DNA of 64,000 nucleotides from SMWD01 sp964629475 (GTDB lineage: Bacteria; Pseudomonadota; Gammaproteobacteria; Steroidobacterales; GCA-2729495), in the NCBI GenBank assembly GCA_964629475.1, contig CAZVQW010000013.1:33963-97962 (forward strand). The letters run 5' to 3'. Positions 17,479 to 25,614 of the stretch are shown in pieces. Within the stretch, counting starts at the first letter, position 1. Every line of letters begins with the position of its first letter. Below the pieces are notes generated by a model. It was not told the origin of the DNA and did no database searches. It saw only the letters and a list, made by a program, of their open reading frames with translations. A program made the position numbers and the translations under genes.

Positions 17479-18225
17479 TTAAAATACGTATTCCAGGCTG
17501 ATTGACGCAAAAGTATCCTTCTTGTCCTTGCCGGGAGCCACGTCCGAGTTATGCTTGACGGTATAACCGAGAACCGTCGAAAGTGCGCCGATGATGCCGG
17601 CGCTAAGCTCTGTCACAGATTCCGTATATGTGTTGCTCGAACCAGATGTGACACTCAGCTTCTGACTAAATGTTGAATTCTCGCTGATCTTCCACTTGTA
17701 GTCGCCCGCGACCCGATAGGTTGCCTCGTTCACATCTGTCTTGATGATTGTCCCGGGCACCGGCTCTTCGATCAGGGTTGACTGGCTCGCACCGACGCCG
17801 AGTTCGCCGTTCAGCTCGTGTTTGTCCGTCTGAATGAACCGATGACCGATACCGGCAACCTCGAAGATCTGCTGATCGTAACCGCTGAATCGATCCTTAT
17901 TGTAATCGAGCAACCCAAACAAATAGGTGCGTTTTGACAGGTCGAACTTACCCTCGTACGCCGCCTTATAGGCTTCCGCGGTCGTTTCCTTGTCTTCCGA
18001 CTTGCCCAGCGCCCTACCATACAACTTGTGATGCCAGCGCTCGCGGTCCCAATTGACCTCGGCATTGCCGGTAAACGTCGTGCTCTCGGTGTTGCCGCTG
18101 ACGGATAGATAGCCGATCGCTACGCTGCCCGACCAGGGGCCTTCTTGTTCTTCTTCGGCCCAGGCCTGTGTCGACAGGCCGATCGATAGCAGCACGGCAG
18201 CGATGTGCAGGTGAGTATTTTTCAT
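17479..18225 (-). CDS. DUF481 outer-membrane beta-barrel protein (YdiY-like)
   Basis: About 248 residues. The signal peptide (MKNTHLHIAAVLLSIGLSTQ then AWA) suggests export. The mature part alternates in beta strands, with the family segment GYLSVSGNTESTTFTGNAEV near the start and a C-terminal aromatic (LEYVF) typical of outer-membrane barrels. I start at ATG 18225 because the signal peptide begins there; the frame stays open for 18 codons upstream. A near-consensus CRP site lies about 63 bases before this ATG, on the side shared with crp, suggesting cAMP-CRP control. Function unknown; E. coli YdiY is described as salt-induced. Confidence 0.85.
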   Translation of the reverse strand: MKNTHLHIAAVLLSIGLSTQAWAEEEQEGPWSGSVAIGYLSVSGNTESTTFTGNAEVNWDRERWHHKLYGRALGKSEDKETTAEAYKAAYEGKFDLSKRTYLFGLLDYNKDRFSGYDQQIFEVAGIGHRFIQTDKHELNGELGVGASQSTLIEEPVPGTIIKTDVNEATYRVAGDYKWKISENSTFSQKLSVTSGSSNTYTESVTELSAGIIGALSTVLGYTVKHNSDVAPGKDKKDTFASISLEYVF

Positions 18226-18280
18226 GTGCGTCTGTGCCCACCGGAAAAGCCGGCGATGATATACCAAGATGACGCCCAAC

Positions 18281-18296
18281 TGTGATGAACCTCACG
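18281..18296. promoter_or_regulatory. Predicted CRP/Vfr binding site
   Basis: TGTGA-TGAACC-TCACG fits the consensus TGTGA-N6-TCACA with one mismatch. The regulator encoded next door keeps the E. coli recognition helix residues (CSRE..GR). The site lies between the DUF481 gene and crp. It is about 40 bases upstream of a plausible DUF481 start site (an activator position) and about 130 bases upstream of the crp promoter. Confidence 0.65.
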
Positions 18297-18388
18297 CAAA
18301 AAGTGTGCGCCACGGCCATCCCGGCTTGTCATATTCGCCCCGCAGCAGCCATATCCTGAGACTCACGTCACAAATACGCTCTAACAAT

Positions 18389-18416
18389 TTGCTTCTTATG
18401 TTGAAATCAGTATAAA
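18389..18416 (+). promoter_or_regulatory. Candidate crp promoter
   Basis: A -35 box TTGCTT (18389-18394) and a -10 box TATAAA (18411-18416) are 16 bases apart, about 33 bases before the crp ATG. Confidence 0.5.
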
Positions 18417-18449
18417 TCGGGGCTGGGTTATTGGGGAGTTAATGTTGTT

Positions 18450-19118
18450 ATGGGTTTCAATGGAAAAACGGCGAGTGATATACCCGCCATCAATCGATTT
18501 CTGACCTACTGTCGCGTGCGTACGGTACCGGCTAAAACCGTGATGATTCATGCCGGTGACGTTCCGGACAGCCTGTACTACATCACATCCGGCTCGGTCG
18601 AAGTCATGATCGAGGACGAAGACGGCAATGAGATGGTGCTTGCTTACCTGAACAAAGGCCAGTTCTTCGGTGAAATGGGTCTGTTTCATGACCAGCCGGC
18701 GCGCAGCGCCTGGGTGCGCACCCGTGTCGCGTCGGAAATCGCCGAAATGACATATCCGCGCTTCCGGCAGATTGCCAGCGAAAGCCCGGGTCTCGTGTTC
18801 GAGCTGGCAACACAGCTTGCGACGCGCCTCGACCGCACCAACCGCAAGCTCGGCGACCTCGCATTTGTCGACGTAACCGGACGAGTCGCACACGCGATTA
18901 TGGATCTGTGTAACGAACCCGACGCAATGACACATCCCGACGGTATGCAGATCAAGGTCAGCCGCCAGGAACTGAGCCGCCTCGTCGGCTGCTCCAGAGA
19001 AATGGCCGGCCGGGTGCTCAAGGTACTCGAAGAACAGGGTCTCGTCTCGGCCAGCGGCAAGACGATCGTCGTCTATAACGCCCGCCCGCAACAGACCATC
19101 AGCGCAGTCGCCCACTAA
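18450..19118 (+). CDS. crp: cAMP-receptor protein (CRP/Vfr), global regulator
   Basis: 222 residues. The cAMP pocket is intact: FFGEMGLF and ARSAWVRT match E. coli Glu72, Arg82 and Ser83, and the hinge has RTNRKLGDLAF where E. coli has Thr127-Ser128. The helix-turn-helix RQELSRLVGCSREMAGRVLK keeps Arg180, Glu181 and Arg185 equivalents, so TGTGA half-sites should be recognised. An ATG at 18442 is out of frame; the true start has GGGGAG 11 bases upstream. It is divergent from the DUF481 gene across the predicted CRP site. CRP versus Vfr naming cannot be settled from sequence. Confidence 0.92.
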   Translation: MGFNGKTASDIPAINRFLTYCRVRTVPAKTVMIHAGDVPDSLYYITSGSVEVMIEDEDGNEMVLAYLNKGQFFGEMGLFHDQPARSAWVRTRVASEIAEMTYPRFRQIASESPGLVFELATQLATRLDRTNRKLGDLAFVDVTGRVAHAIMDLCNEPDAMTHPDGMQIKVSRQELSRLVGCSREMAGRVLKVLEEQGLVSASGKTIVVYNARPQQTISAVAH

Positions 19119-19152
19119 CAGGGCTGTACATGAATTAACCGCAGCCGGCTGG

Positions 19153-19836
19153 CTAGCCGGCGGCGGTTGCCTGTTTGCGCATCTGGGCAATCGTCGTCGC
19201 ATAGTCGTCGGCGTTAAAAATTGCCGAGCCGGCAACGAACATATTGGCCCCGGCCGCCGCGATCCTGCCGATGTTGTCCGGCTTGACGCCGCCATCGACT
19301 TCGAGACGAATCGTCTTGTCACCCGGACAACCCAACGCATCGATGCGCGCACGAATCTCGGCAAGCTTGCCGAGACTCGATTCGAGAAATACCTGACCGC
19401 CGAACCCCGGATTGACGGACATGACGAGGACGAGATCGACCTTGTCCAGCGTGTAATCGAGACATTGCAACGAAGTCGCGGGATTCAACGCGATTCCTGG
19501 CTGGCAACCGAGTTCGCGTATCAATCCGATCGTGCGATCGACATGTTCCGTCGCCTCCGGGTGAAAACTGATATACGTAGCGCCGGCCTCGGCAAAATCA
19601 TGAATCAGACGATCTACGGGCCGCACCATGAGGTGAACGTCGATCGGGGCAACTATTCCATGGCGGCGCAATGCACGGCAAACGAGTGGCCCGACAGTCA
19701 GGTTGGGGACATAGTGATTGTCCATGACGTCGAAGTGAATGACGTCTGCACCGGCGGCCAGCACCGCTTCGACTTCTTCGCCGAGACGGGCGAAATCGGC
19801 CGACAGTATCGACGGGGCGATTAAAACATCAGACAC
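19153..19836 (-). CDS. rpe: Ribulose-phosphate 3-epimerase
   Basis: 227 residues forming a TIM barrel. The metal/catalytic segments IAPSILSADFARLGEEV, HFDVMDNHYVPNLT, VMSVNPGFGGQ and LEVDGGVKPDN are present. It interconverts ribulose-5-phosphate and xylulose-5-phosphate. It is convergent with crp, with 34 bases between the stops. Identification is secure. Confidence 0.96.
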   Translation of the reverse strand: MSDVLIAPSILSADFARLGEEVEAVLAAGADVIHFDVMDNHYVPNLTVGPLVCRALRRHGIVAPIDVHLMVRPVDRLIHDFAEAGATYISFHPEATEHVDRTIGLIRELGCQPGIALNPATSLQCLDYTLDKVDLVLVMSVNPGFGGQVFLESSLGKLAEIRARIDALGCPGDKTIRLEVDGGVKPDNIGRIAAAGANMFVAGSAIFNADDYATTIAQMRKQATAAG

Positions 19837-19940
19837 GGCTTAACTCCCAAATGATGACTGGGTGAATGATAGCCTGAAAAATATTCGGATCGGGGCTGGG
19901 CTGCAGTTCTTTAGAACCAGTGGCTGATAATGTGTCACTT

Positions 19941-20012
19941 ACTGTGGGAGCGGCTTTAGCCGCGATTGGTACGCTAACCCAGGATAATCGCGGCTGAAGC
20001 CGCTCCCACAGT
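19941..20012. repeat. REP-type inverted repeat (GTGGGAGCGGC family)
   Basis: Two 27-base arms (19941-19967 and 19986-20012) are complementary with one mismatch around an 18-base loop. The core GGGAGCGGCTTTAGCCGCGA is the well-known REP type of pseudomonads and other gammaproteobacteria. It lies in the 221-base gap between rpe and djlA, which holds no gene. The element at 52936-52993 is a relative. Confidence 0.85.
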
Positions 20013-20057
20013 AGCCCTCCCCACAGCACAACTACCGAAGTTCAGGAATACCGGGAC

Positions 20058-20861
20058 CTACTTGATACCACGCTGTTCCTTGATCACCTCATAGGCCGCC
20101 CGGATCTCGCGAGTACGTTCCTTGGCAACTTCCATCATCGAATCCGGCAGCCCTTTGGCCACGAGCTTGTCCGGGTGATGCTGGTTCATGAGACGACGGT
20201 AGGCCGTTTTCACCTCTTTGTCGCTTGCCGTCACATCGATACCGAGTGCCTGGTATGCCGCCTTAAGGTCCGCATCGCGTGACTGACCGGAGAATCCCTG
20301 ACCGAAACTGCGCTGCGCACGAAGCAGTGCCTCGAGCTGGGCGAGCGCAACACGGCCGACACCGAGAATATTGGCAATGCGCCACAATACCTTTCGTTCC
20401 TCCGGGGAAATATTGCCCTGGCTCAGGGCAATCTCGAGTTGCACCTCGAGAAACGCCTGTATCAACTCGGGTTGATGACCGCAGGCCTGCCGCAGCCTGC
20501 GGACTCGTGACTCAATATCCGTGCCCGGCTGCTTGCCCTCGGTAAATAATCCGATTGCACGCCGCACGTCCTCCGGACGCAAATGCATGCGATGCATGAT
20601 GCTGCGTGCGGCCTGTATCTCATCCTCCGTAACCCGACCGTCGGCCTTGGCCACGTAACCCATGACGAGGAATGTCGTCTCGAAAAACACCGCCTGGCGC
20701 TCGGCGCCAGGTACCTCGCGACTGACGCCGGCATAGCCGGAATCGAACCGGCTGCCGATGTAAACCCCGATAAACAGGCCAACGACCGGATGCAGAAATG
20801 GCACCAGGGCCCCCAGCACCAGGCCCAGCAGGCCGCCAACAATTTTGCCGGTCCAGTTCAA
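20058..20861 (-). CDS. djlA: Co-chaperone DjlA (membrane-anchored J-domain protein)
   Basis: 267 residues. A Gly-rich N-terminal membrane anchor (WTGKIVGGLLGLVLGALVPF) is followed by a TerB-like helical domain (about 60-170) and a C-terminal J domain with the HPD motif in NQHHPDKLVAKG. It stimulates DnaK at the inner membrane. The E. coli homologue has the same order and similar length. Confidence 0.93.
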   Translation of the reverse strand: MNWTGKIVGGLLGLVLGALVPFLHPVVGLFIGVYIGSRFDSGYAGVSREVPGAERQAVFFETTFLVMGYVAKADGRVTEDEIQAARSIMHRMHLRPEDVRRAIGLFTEGKQPGTDIESRVRRLRQACGHQPELIQAFLEVQLEIALSQGNISPEERKVLWRIANILGVGRVALAQLEALLRAQRSFGQGFSGQSRDADLKAAYQALGIDVTASDKEVKTAYRRLMNQHHPDKLVAKGLPDSMMEVAKERTREIRAAYEVIKEQRGIK

Positions 20862-20960
20862 TGCATCATTCCGTAGATCATTTTTCTTTCAATGTAGCGT
20901 CCACAGTGGACCAACTGGCGGTAGAATACCCGACTTTTGCAGCGGAGCTGCAGGTTCAAA

Positions 20961-21875
20961 ATGACTACAGACAAACAAATAGTGGACGCGTTATTCGAAT
21001 CGAGATTGTCGGGACTGACCCGCATAAGTCAAGGCAAGGTCCGTGACATGTATGCGGTCGATGAGAATCATCTGCTGATCGTTACGTCGGACCGCCTGTC
21101 GGCATTCGATGTCGTATTGCCGGACCCGATCCCGGGCAAAGGCGCCGTCCTGAACGAACTGACCGATTTCTGGATGGACAAGACCCGCGACATCGTCGAC
21201 AACCACGTAACCGATGTTGCACTTGAATCCGTCATCACCGATGCCGACGAGCGTGCATCGATCGCCGGTCGCGGCACGATCGTCAAACGACTGAATCCAC
21301 TGCCCATAGAGGCTGTCGTGCGCGGCTACCTGATCGGATCGGGTTGGAAGGACTACCAGGCGACCGGCGCAGTCTGCGGCATCGACCTGCCGCCTGGCCT
21401 GCAACTTGCCGAAAAACTACCGGAACCGATTTTTACCCCGGCCACCAAGGCTGAGATCGGCGAACACGACGAAAACATCAGCTATGCCGACGTCGAGAAA
21501 CTCATTGGCACCGAACTGGCCGAGCGGGTTAAATCGCTGTCTCTCGAAATCTACTCGCGAGGCGCCGCTCATGCGGCCAAACGCGGCATCATCGTCGCCG
21601 ACACAAAATTCGAATTTGGCCTCGATGACGACGGCAATCTGTACCTCATAGACGAAGTACTGACGCCGGATTCGTCACGTTTCTGGCCGGCCGGGGAATA
21701 CCAGGTCGGTATCAGTCCGCCGAGCTTCGACAAACAATTTGTTCGCGACTATCTGGAAACGCTCGACTGGGACAAGACGGCACCGGGACCGGACCTGCCC
21801 GAAGATATCGTCAGCAAGACCGCCGAGAAATACCGGCTGGCCGCCGATCAGCTCAAGGGCCCGGCAACCACCTAG
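20961..21875 (+). CDS. purC: SAICAR synthase
   Basis: 304 residues of the long SAICAR-synthase type. The ATP site is in ISQGKVRDMYAVDENHLLIV, and SDRLSAFDVVLPDPIPGKG and VRGYLIGSGWKDY are visible. It condenses CAIR with aspartate in purine synthesis. I start at ATG 20961, where the conserved N-terminus begins; an upstream in-frame codon is less likely. purE, an earlier step of the same pathway, is 4 kb downstream. Confidence 0.95.
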   Translation: MTTDKQIVDALFESRLSGLTRISQGKVRDMYAVDENHLLIVTSDRLSAFDVVLPDPIPGKGAVLNELTDFWMDKTRDIVDNHVTDVALESVITDADERASIAGRGTIVKRLNPLPIEAVVRGYLIGSGWKDYQATGAVCGIDLPPGLQLAEKLPEPIFTPATKAEIGEHDENISYADVEKLIGTELAERVKSLSLEIYSRGAAHAAKRGIIVADTKFEFGLDDDGNLYLIDEVLTPDSSRFWPAGEYQVGISPPSFDKQFVRDYLETLDWDKTAPGPDLPEDIVSKTAEKYRLAADQLKGPATT

Positions 21876-21946
21876 CCCAATACTGGTGCCCGTACCGGTG
21901 CCGGTGTTAACTTAAACGCCGGTACTTCATTTCACGGAGCATCAGC

Positions 21947-23287
21947 ATCATCGACAAACTGGAAAGTCTGCTCTGGGATCCGCGGGTCGACGACCTGCCG
22001 CCCGGTGTCAGACAAGCCGTCAGCGCGCTGCGTTTCATCTACGCCGTGCTGCGCGACATCGGCGCCGGTAACCTGACACTGCGCGCGATGGGCCTCGTCT
22101 ACATCACGATCCTGTCAATCGTACCGATCATCGCGATCAGCTTCTCTATCCTCAAGGCCTTCGGCTTCCATCGGCAACTCGAACCGGTCCTGTACAAGTT
22201 TCTCGAACCGCTCGGCGACAAAGGCATCGAGCTGACGGATCAGGTCATCGGCTTCGTCGATAATATTCAGGGTGAGGTGCTGGCCGGCGTCGGACTGGCG
22301 CTGCTGTTCGTTACCGCCGTGTCGATGGCAGAAAAGGTCGAGGACAGTTTCAACTACGTCTGGCGTGTCGACCGCCCGCGTGGCTTCGCAAAACGTGTCA
22401 GCGAATACCTGACGCTGATTCTCGTCGGACCGGTTGTCATGGTCACGGCAATGGCATTGATCGCGAAACTCAGGAGTAACGCGCTCATGCAGCAGGTCAG
22501 CGATTTCGAGCCGGTAGGCGAGACCTTGCTGTTCATCGATCAACTGGCGCCGTATGCGCTCATCATTCTCGCCTTCACGCTGGCGTACTGGTTTCTGCCC
22601 AACACCCGGGTCCGGTTCAGGCCGGCACTGCTCGGCGGCCTCATCGGTGGCCTGCTATGGGCTGCCTCAGGCGCCCTGTTCACGACATTCGTCGTCTCAT
22701 CGGTACGCACGATGTCGATCTATGCGACGTTTGGAATCGTCATCTTCGCGCTGTTCTGGCTGTATTTGTGCTGGCTGATCCTGCTGATCGGCGCACTCGT
22801 CTCTTTCTACGCACAGAATCCCGAACACCTGCAGCTCGGATACCGGCCGCTCAGTTTCGGCGCACGAGCGCGCGAACAGATCGCAATCGGCATCATGACT
22901 CAGGCATCCACCGCATTTCGCGACGGCTTGCCGCCGCCGACGATCGCCGAGATCGCCGATTCAGCAAACCTGCCGGCCCTGATGCTGATCCCGGTCGTCA
23001 ATCGGCTGGTCGCAGCGAACCTGGTAACCAGAACCAGCAAGAACGAACTATTCCCGCACCGTGACCCGGCCAAAATGATGTTAAAGGACGTTCTGGCCGC
23101 CATGCGCGACACGCAAACGATCGATATCTGGTCAACGGGCACCTGGCCACAGCTCGTCATTAATCTAAGCGGACGCATCGACCATGCGCTCGATCAGGAG
23201 CTCGGCGACACCTCCATCTACGAACTGCTCGACGCAGATGAGAAGCCGGACGTTGAAGTACCGGTTAGTGCAACAGACGAAGCTTAG
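21947..23287 (+). CDS. YihY/BrkB family inner-membrane protein, start codon uncertain
   Basis: A polytopic membrane protein with the family segment LTLRAMGLVYITILSIVPII, about six helices, and a C-terminal cytoplasmic tail with a winged-helix look. The first standard start codon is GTG 22046. However, the same frame stays open upstream and encodes a plausible family N-terminus (IDKLESLLWDPRVDD... up to RFIYAVLRDIGAGN). A CGGAGC site lies 7 bases before an ATC at 21947, which would be a rare start; no ATG, GTG or TTG fits. I give the longer form with that caution. Old annotations as RNase BN are not supported for this family. Confidence 0.8.
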   Translation: MIDKLESLLWDPRVDDLPPGVRQAVSALRFIYAVLRDIGAGNLTLRAMGLVYITILSIVPIIAISFSILKAFGFHRQLEPVLYKFLEPLGDKGIELTDQVIGFVDNIQGEVLAGVGLALLFVTAVSMAEKVEDSFNYVWRVDRPRGFAKRVSEYLTLILVGPVVMVTAMALIAKLRSNALMQQVSDFEPVGETLLFIDQLAPYALIILAFTLAYWFLPNTRVRFRPALLGGLIGGLLWAASGALFTTFVVSSVRTMSIYATFGIVIFALFWLYLCWLILLIGALVSFYAQNPEHLQLGYRPLSFGARAREQIAIGIMTQASTAFRDGLPPPTIAEIADSANLPALMLIPVVNRLVAANLVTRTSKNELFPHRDPAKMMLKDVLAAMRDTQTIDIWSTGTWPQLVINLSGRIDHALDQELGDTSIYELLDADEKPDVEVPVSATDEA

Positions 23288-23325
23288 GCAGGCTTTCAGT
23301 CGCGGTATATAGCCCTTCCCCGAAC

Positions 23326-23641
23326 GGCCTTTTGTGCCGGGTATACCTCTCTGAAACGCCGCTATCCTAGTATCTTTCTGATTCAAAGGACCATGTGTCG
23401 CGCCTGAATGTTTCCGAGAGGTATACCCGGCACAAAAGCCCTTCGACACGCTAGTGGAACGGTGACGGATGCCTGGGTCTACATACCACGGGCGTGTCCC
23501 GGTTTTTTTCTTCGTTGACCCCTCTGAAACATTCAGGCGCGACACATGGTCCTTTGAATCAGGAATAATCAGGGATAGCGGCGTTTCACCCCAAGGGCAC
23601 TTCCTTCGGGCGCAGAGGGGTCAACGGAGAAAGAAAACCGG
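23326..23641. repeat. Composite repeat block: two inverted-repeat boxes enclosing the same ~62-bp module in opposite orientation
   Basis: This fills the 388-base gap between the YihY and pmbA genes. Box 1: arms A (23326-23351) and A' (23416-23440) match over about 25 bases and enclose module B (23352-23413). Box 2: arms C (23499-23524) and C' (23615-23641) share about 25 bases with a few mismatches and enclose module B' (23525-23588) plus 26 more bases. B' is the reverse complement of B with a diverged centre. A and C are unrelated. B/B' ends read TGAAAC and GTTTCA. No coding potential is seen. Confidence 0.85.
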
Positions 23642-23675
23642 TCAGGGAAAGAGCATGAATCGTGGGCTCAGCCCC

Positions 23676-25013
23676 TCAATTCCCCGCCAACGTCATCTCC
23701 TCAATCAACACCGATCCAGTCCGAATCCCCCCCCGCAAATCCGTATCGTCCCCAATTCCAACAATCCCCCGATACATATCGTTTAAATTCCCGGCGATCG
23801 TGATCTCGCTAACCGGATACTGAATCTCACCACCCTCGACCCAGAAACCCGCCGCACCACGCGAATAATCACCGGTCACCGGATTTACGCCTTGCCCCAT
23901 GACTTCGTTCACGAGCAAACCCCTGTCCATGCCCGCCAGTAAATCCGTGAAACTCTGACCCGTATTGCCAACGACAAGATTGTGAATGCCGCCGGCATTA
24001 CCGGTCGTCTGCATGCCGAGCTTGCGCGCATAATAACTGCCGAGCACATAGCCCTTGATGACACCACGATCCACGAGACGCCGGTCCCGCGTCTCGACAC
24101 CCTCGGCATCGAACGGCGCACTGGCCAGTGCGCCGTGAATATGCGGCAACTCATCGATCGTCACGCACTCAGCCAGTACCTCTTTGTCGAGACTGTCGAG
24201 CAGAAAGGTGGACTTGCGGTACTGGCTGCCGCCACTGATCGCCCCGAGCAGGTGACCAAAAAAACCACGCGCGATTCGCGGCGATAACAAGACCGGCACT
24301 TTGCAAGTATCAATCTTCTGCGCACCAAGACGACGCAGACTGCGCTCGGCGGCCTGGCGGCCGATCACTGCACCAGCCGTCAACTCCCCGGCACACCGCG
24401 ACACCGTGTATTCGTAATCACGCTCCATCTGCCCTTCGTCCTGCGCAACGACGGCACACGACAAACTGTGACTCGAATCCCGGTAGCCGGCCAAAAAGTC
24501 ATGCGTATTGCCGTAGATGCTACAACCGCTCGATGTCGACAACGTCGCTCCTTCCGAATTGCCGATACGCTCATCCGTATCGAGCGCGGCGGCCTCGCAC
24601 TCGATCGCAATATCAATCGCCTGATGTGGTTCGATTGACCAGGGGTGGTACAAATCGAGGTCCGGGATCTCTGTCGCAAGTCGCTGCGGATCGGCAAGCC
24701 CGGCACAGTCATCCTCCGCCGCAAACTGCGCGAGACCGCAGGCACGCCGCACTGTTTCCTCGACAGCCGCCTCACCCAGATCCGACGTGCTGGCGTTACC
24801 TTTACGTTGCCCGAAGAATACGGTCACACCCAGCCCCTGATCACGGTGATACTCCAGCGTCTCGACATCGCGCATGCGCGCCGTCACGGACAAACCGGTC
24901 CTGAAACTCGCACTGGCCTCGGCGGCACTCGCGCCATGCTGTTGTGTCAATCGCAGCACTCGGTCTACACACTCGCGCAATGTCTCAATATCTGGCTGGG
25001 GCTGTTCGGTCAT
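23676..25013 (-). CDS. pmbA: Metalloprotease PmbA (TldE)
   Basis: 445 residues, like E. coli PmbA (450). Segments GQRKGNASTSDL, TTGNAGGIHNLVVGNTGQSF and GQGVNPVTGDYSRGAAGFWV are characteristic. It forms a heterodimer with TldD that degrades unfolded peptides and matures some ribosomally made peptides. The frame extends upstream, but the start is ATG 25013 (MTEQPQPD). tldD is 2 kb away on the same strand, separated by purE on the other strand. Confidence 0.93.
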   Translation of the reverse strand: MTEQPQPDIETLRECVDRVLRLTQQHGASAAEASASFRTGLSVTARMRDVETLEYHRDQGLGVTVFFGQRKGNASTSDLGEAAVEETVRRACGLAQFAAEDDCAGLADPQRLATEIPDLDLYHPWSIEPHQAIDIAIECEAAALDTDERIGNSEGATLSTSSGCSIYGNTHDFLAGYRDSSHSLSCAVVAQDEGQMERDYEYTVSRCAGELTAGAVIGRQAAERSLRRLGAQKIDTCKVPVLLSPRIARGFFGHLLGAISGGSQYRKSTFLLDSLDKEVLAECVTIDELPHIHGALASAPFDAEGVETRDRRLVDRGVIKGYVLGSYYARKLGMQTTGNAGGIHNLVVGNTGQSFTDLLAGMDRGLLVNEVMGQGVNPVTGDYSRGAAGFWVEGGEIQYPVSEITIAGNLNDMYRGIVGIGDDTDLRGGIRTGSVLIEEMTLAGN

Positions 25014-25085
25014 ATGGAAATGCTCTACAAAATATTTCAATCCGGAAGCATAGTTTAACCCGCAACATCGCGTTAAAATCCCCAC

Positions 25086-25577
25086 ATGAATGCAATAGTT
25101 GGAATAGTCATGGGCTCCCAGTCCGACTGGGAAATCATGAAAAACGCATCGGACATGCTCGAATCGTTTAGCATCGAACACGAAGTCCGGATCATCTCAG
25201 CCCACCGCTCGCCCGACCTGCTGGCCGAGTATTGCGGCACAGCCCGGGACCGTGGACTGAAAGTCCTGATCACCGCCGCCGGTCTCGCCGCCGGTTTACC
25301 CGGCGCAGCGGCCGCTAAAACGCCGCTGCCGGTGCTCGGCGTACCGATGGAATCGCGGGCACTCGGCGGCCTGGATGCGCTGCTGTCAATGGTCCAGATG
25401 CCTGGCGGCATCCCGGTCGGCACGCTGGCAATCGGTAAAGCCGGCGCCAAAAATGCCGCCATACTGGCGACATCGATCCTGGCGCTCGAAGACGATCGCC
25501 TGCGCGATGCACTGGACGAATTCCGCGCCAGCCAGACTCAGGCCGTATCGGACCTGCCAGACCCCCGCGAAGGATAA
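25086..25577 (+). CDS. purE: N5-carboxyaminoimidazole ribonucleotide mutase
   Basis: 163 residues. The active-site motif GSQSDWEIM is followed by SAHRSPDLLAEY and a Gly/Ala-rich segment. It converts N5-CAIR to CAIR in purine synthesis. It is divergent from pmbA across 72 bases and convergent with tldD. No purK partner follows it here. Confidence 0.95.
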   Translation: MNAIVGIVMGSQSDWEIMKNASDMLESFSIEHEVRIISAHRSPDLLAEYCGTARDRGLKVLITAAGLAAGLPGAAAAKTPLPVLGVPMESRALGGLDALLSMVQMPGGIPVGTLAIGKAGAKNAAILATSILALEDDRLRDALDEFRASQTQAVSDLPDPREG

Positions 25578-25585
25578 AATCAGGA

Positions 25586-25614
25586 TTGAAATGGGTGTCA
25601 GACACCCATTTCAA
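25586..25614. repeat. Perfect palindrome between purE and tldD
   Basis: A 14-base perfect stem with one central base; its core GGGTGTC-A-GACACCC is like the core of the repeat at 16176-16279. It lies 8 bases after the purE stop, and its right arm covers the tldD stop codon at 25611. It could work as a bidirectional terminator without a T tract, or be a single REP unit. Confidence 0.8.

Noticed and set aside
18396..19364. 322-residue minus-strand frame across crp and the end of rpe
   Set aside because: It covers crp antisense and the rpe C-terminus; its translation is Arg/Cys-rich shadow sequence while both real genes are unmistakable.
23288..23675. CRISPR array in the repeat block
   Set aside because: Repeats are inverted, few and of unequal length, with no regular spacer pattern.
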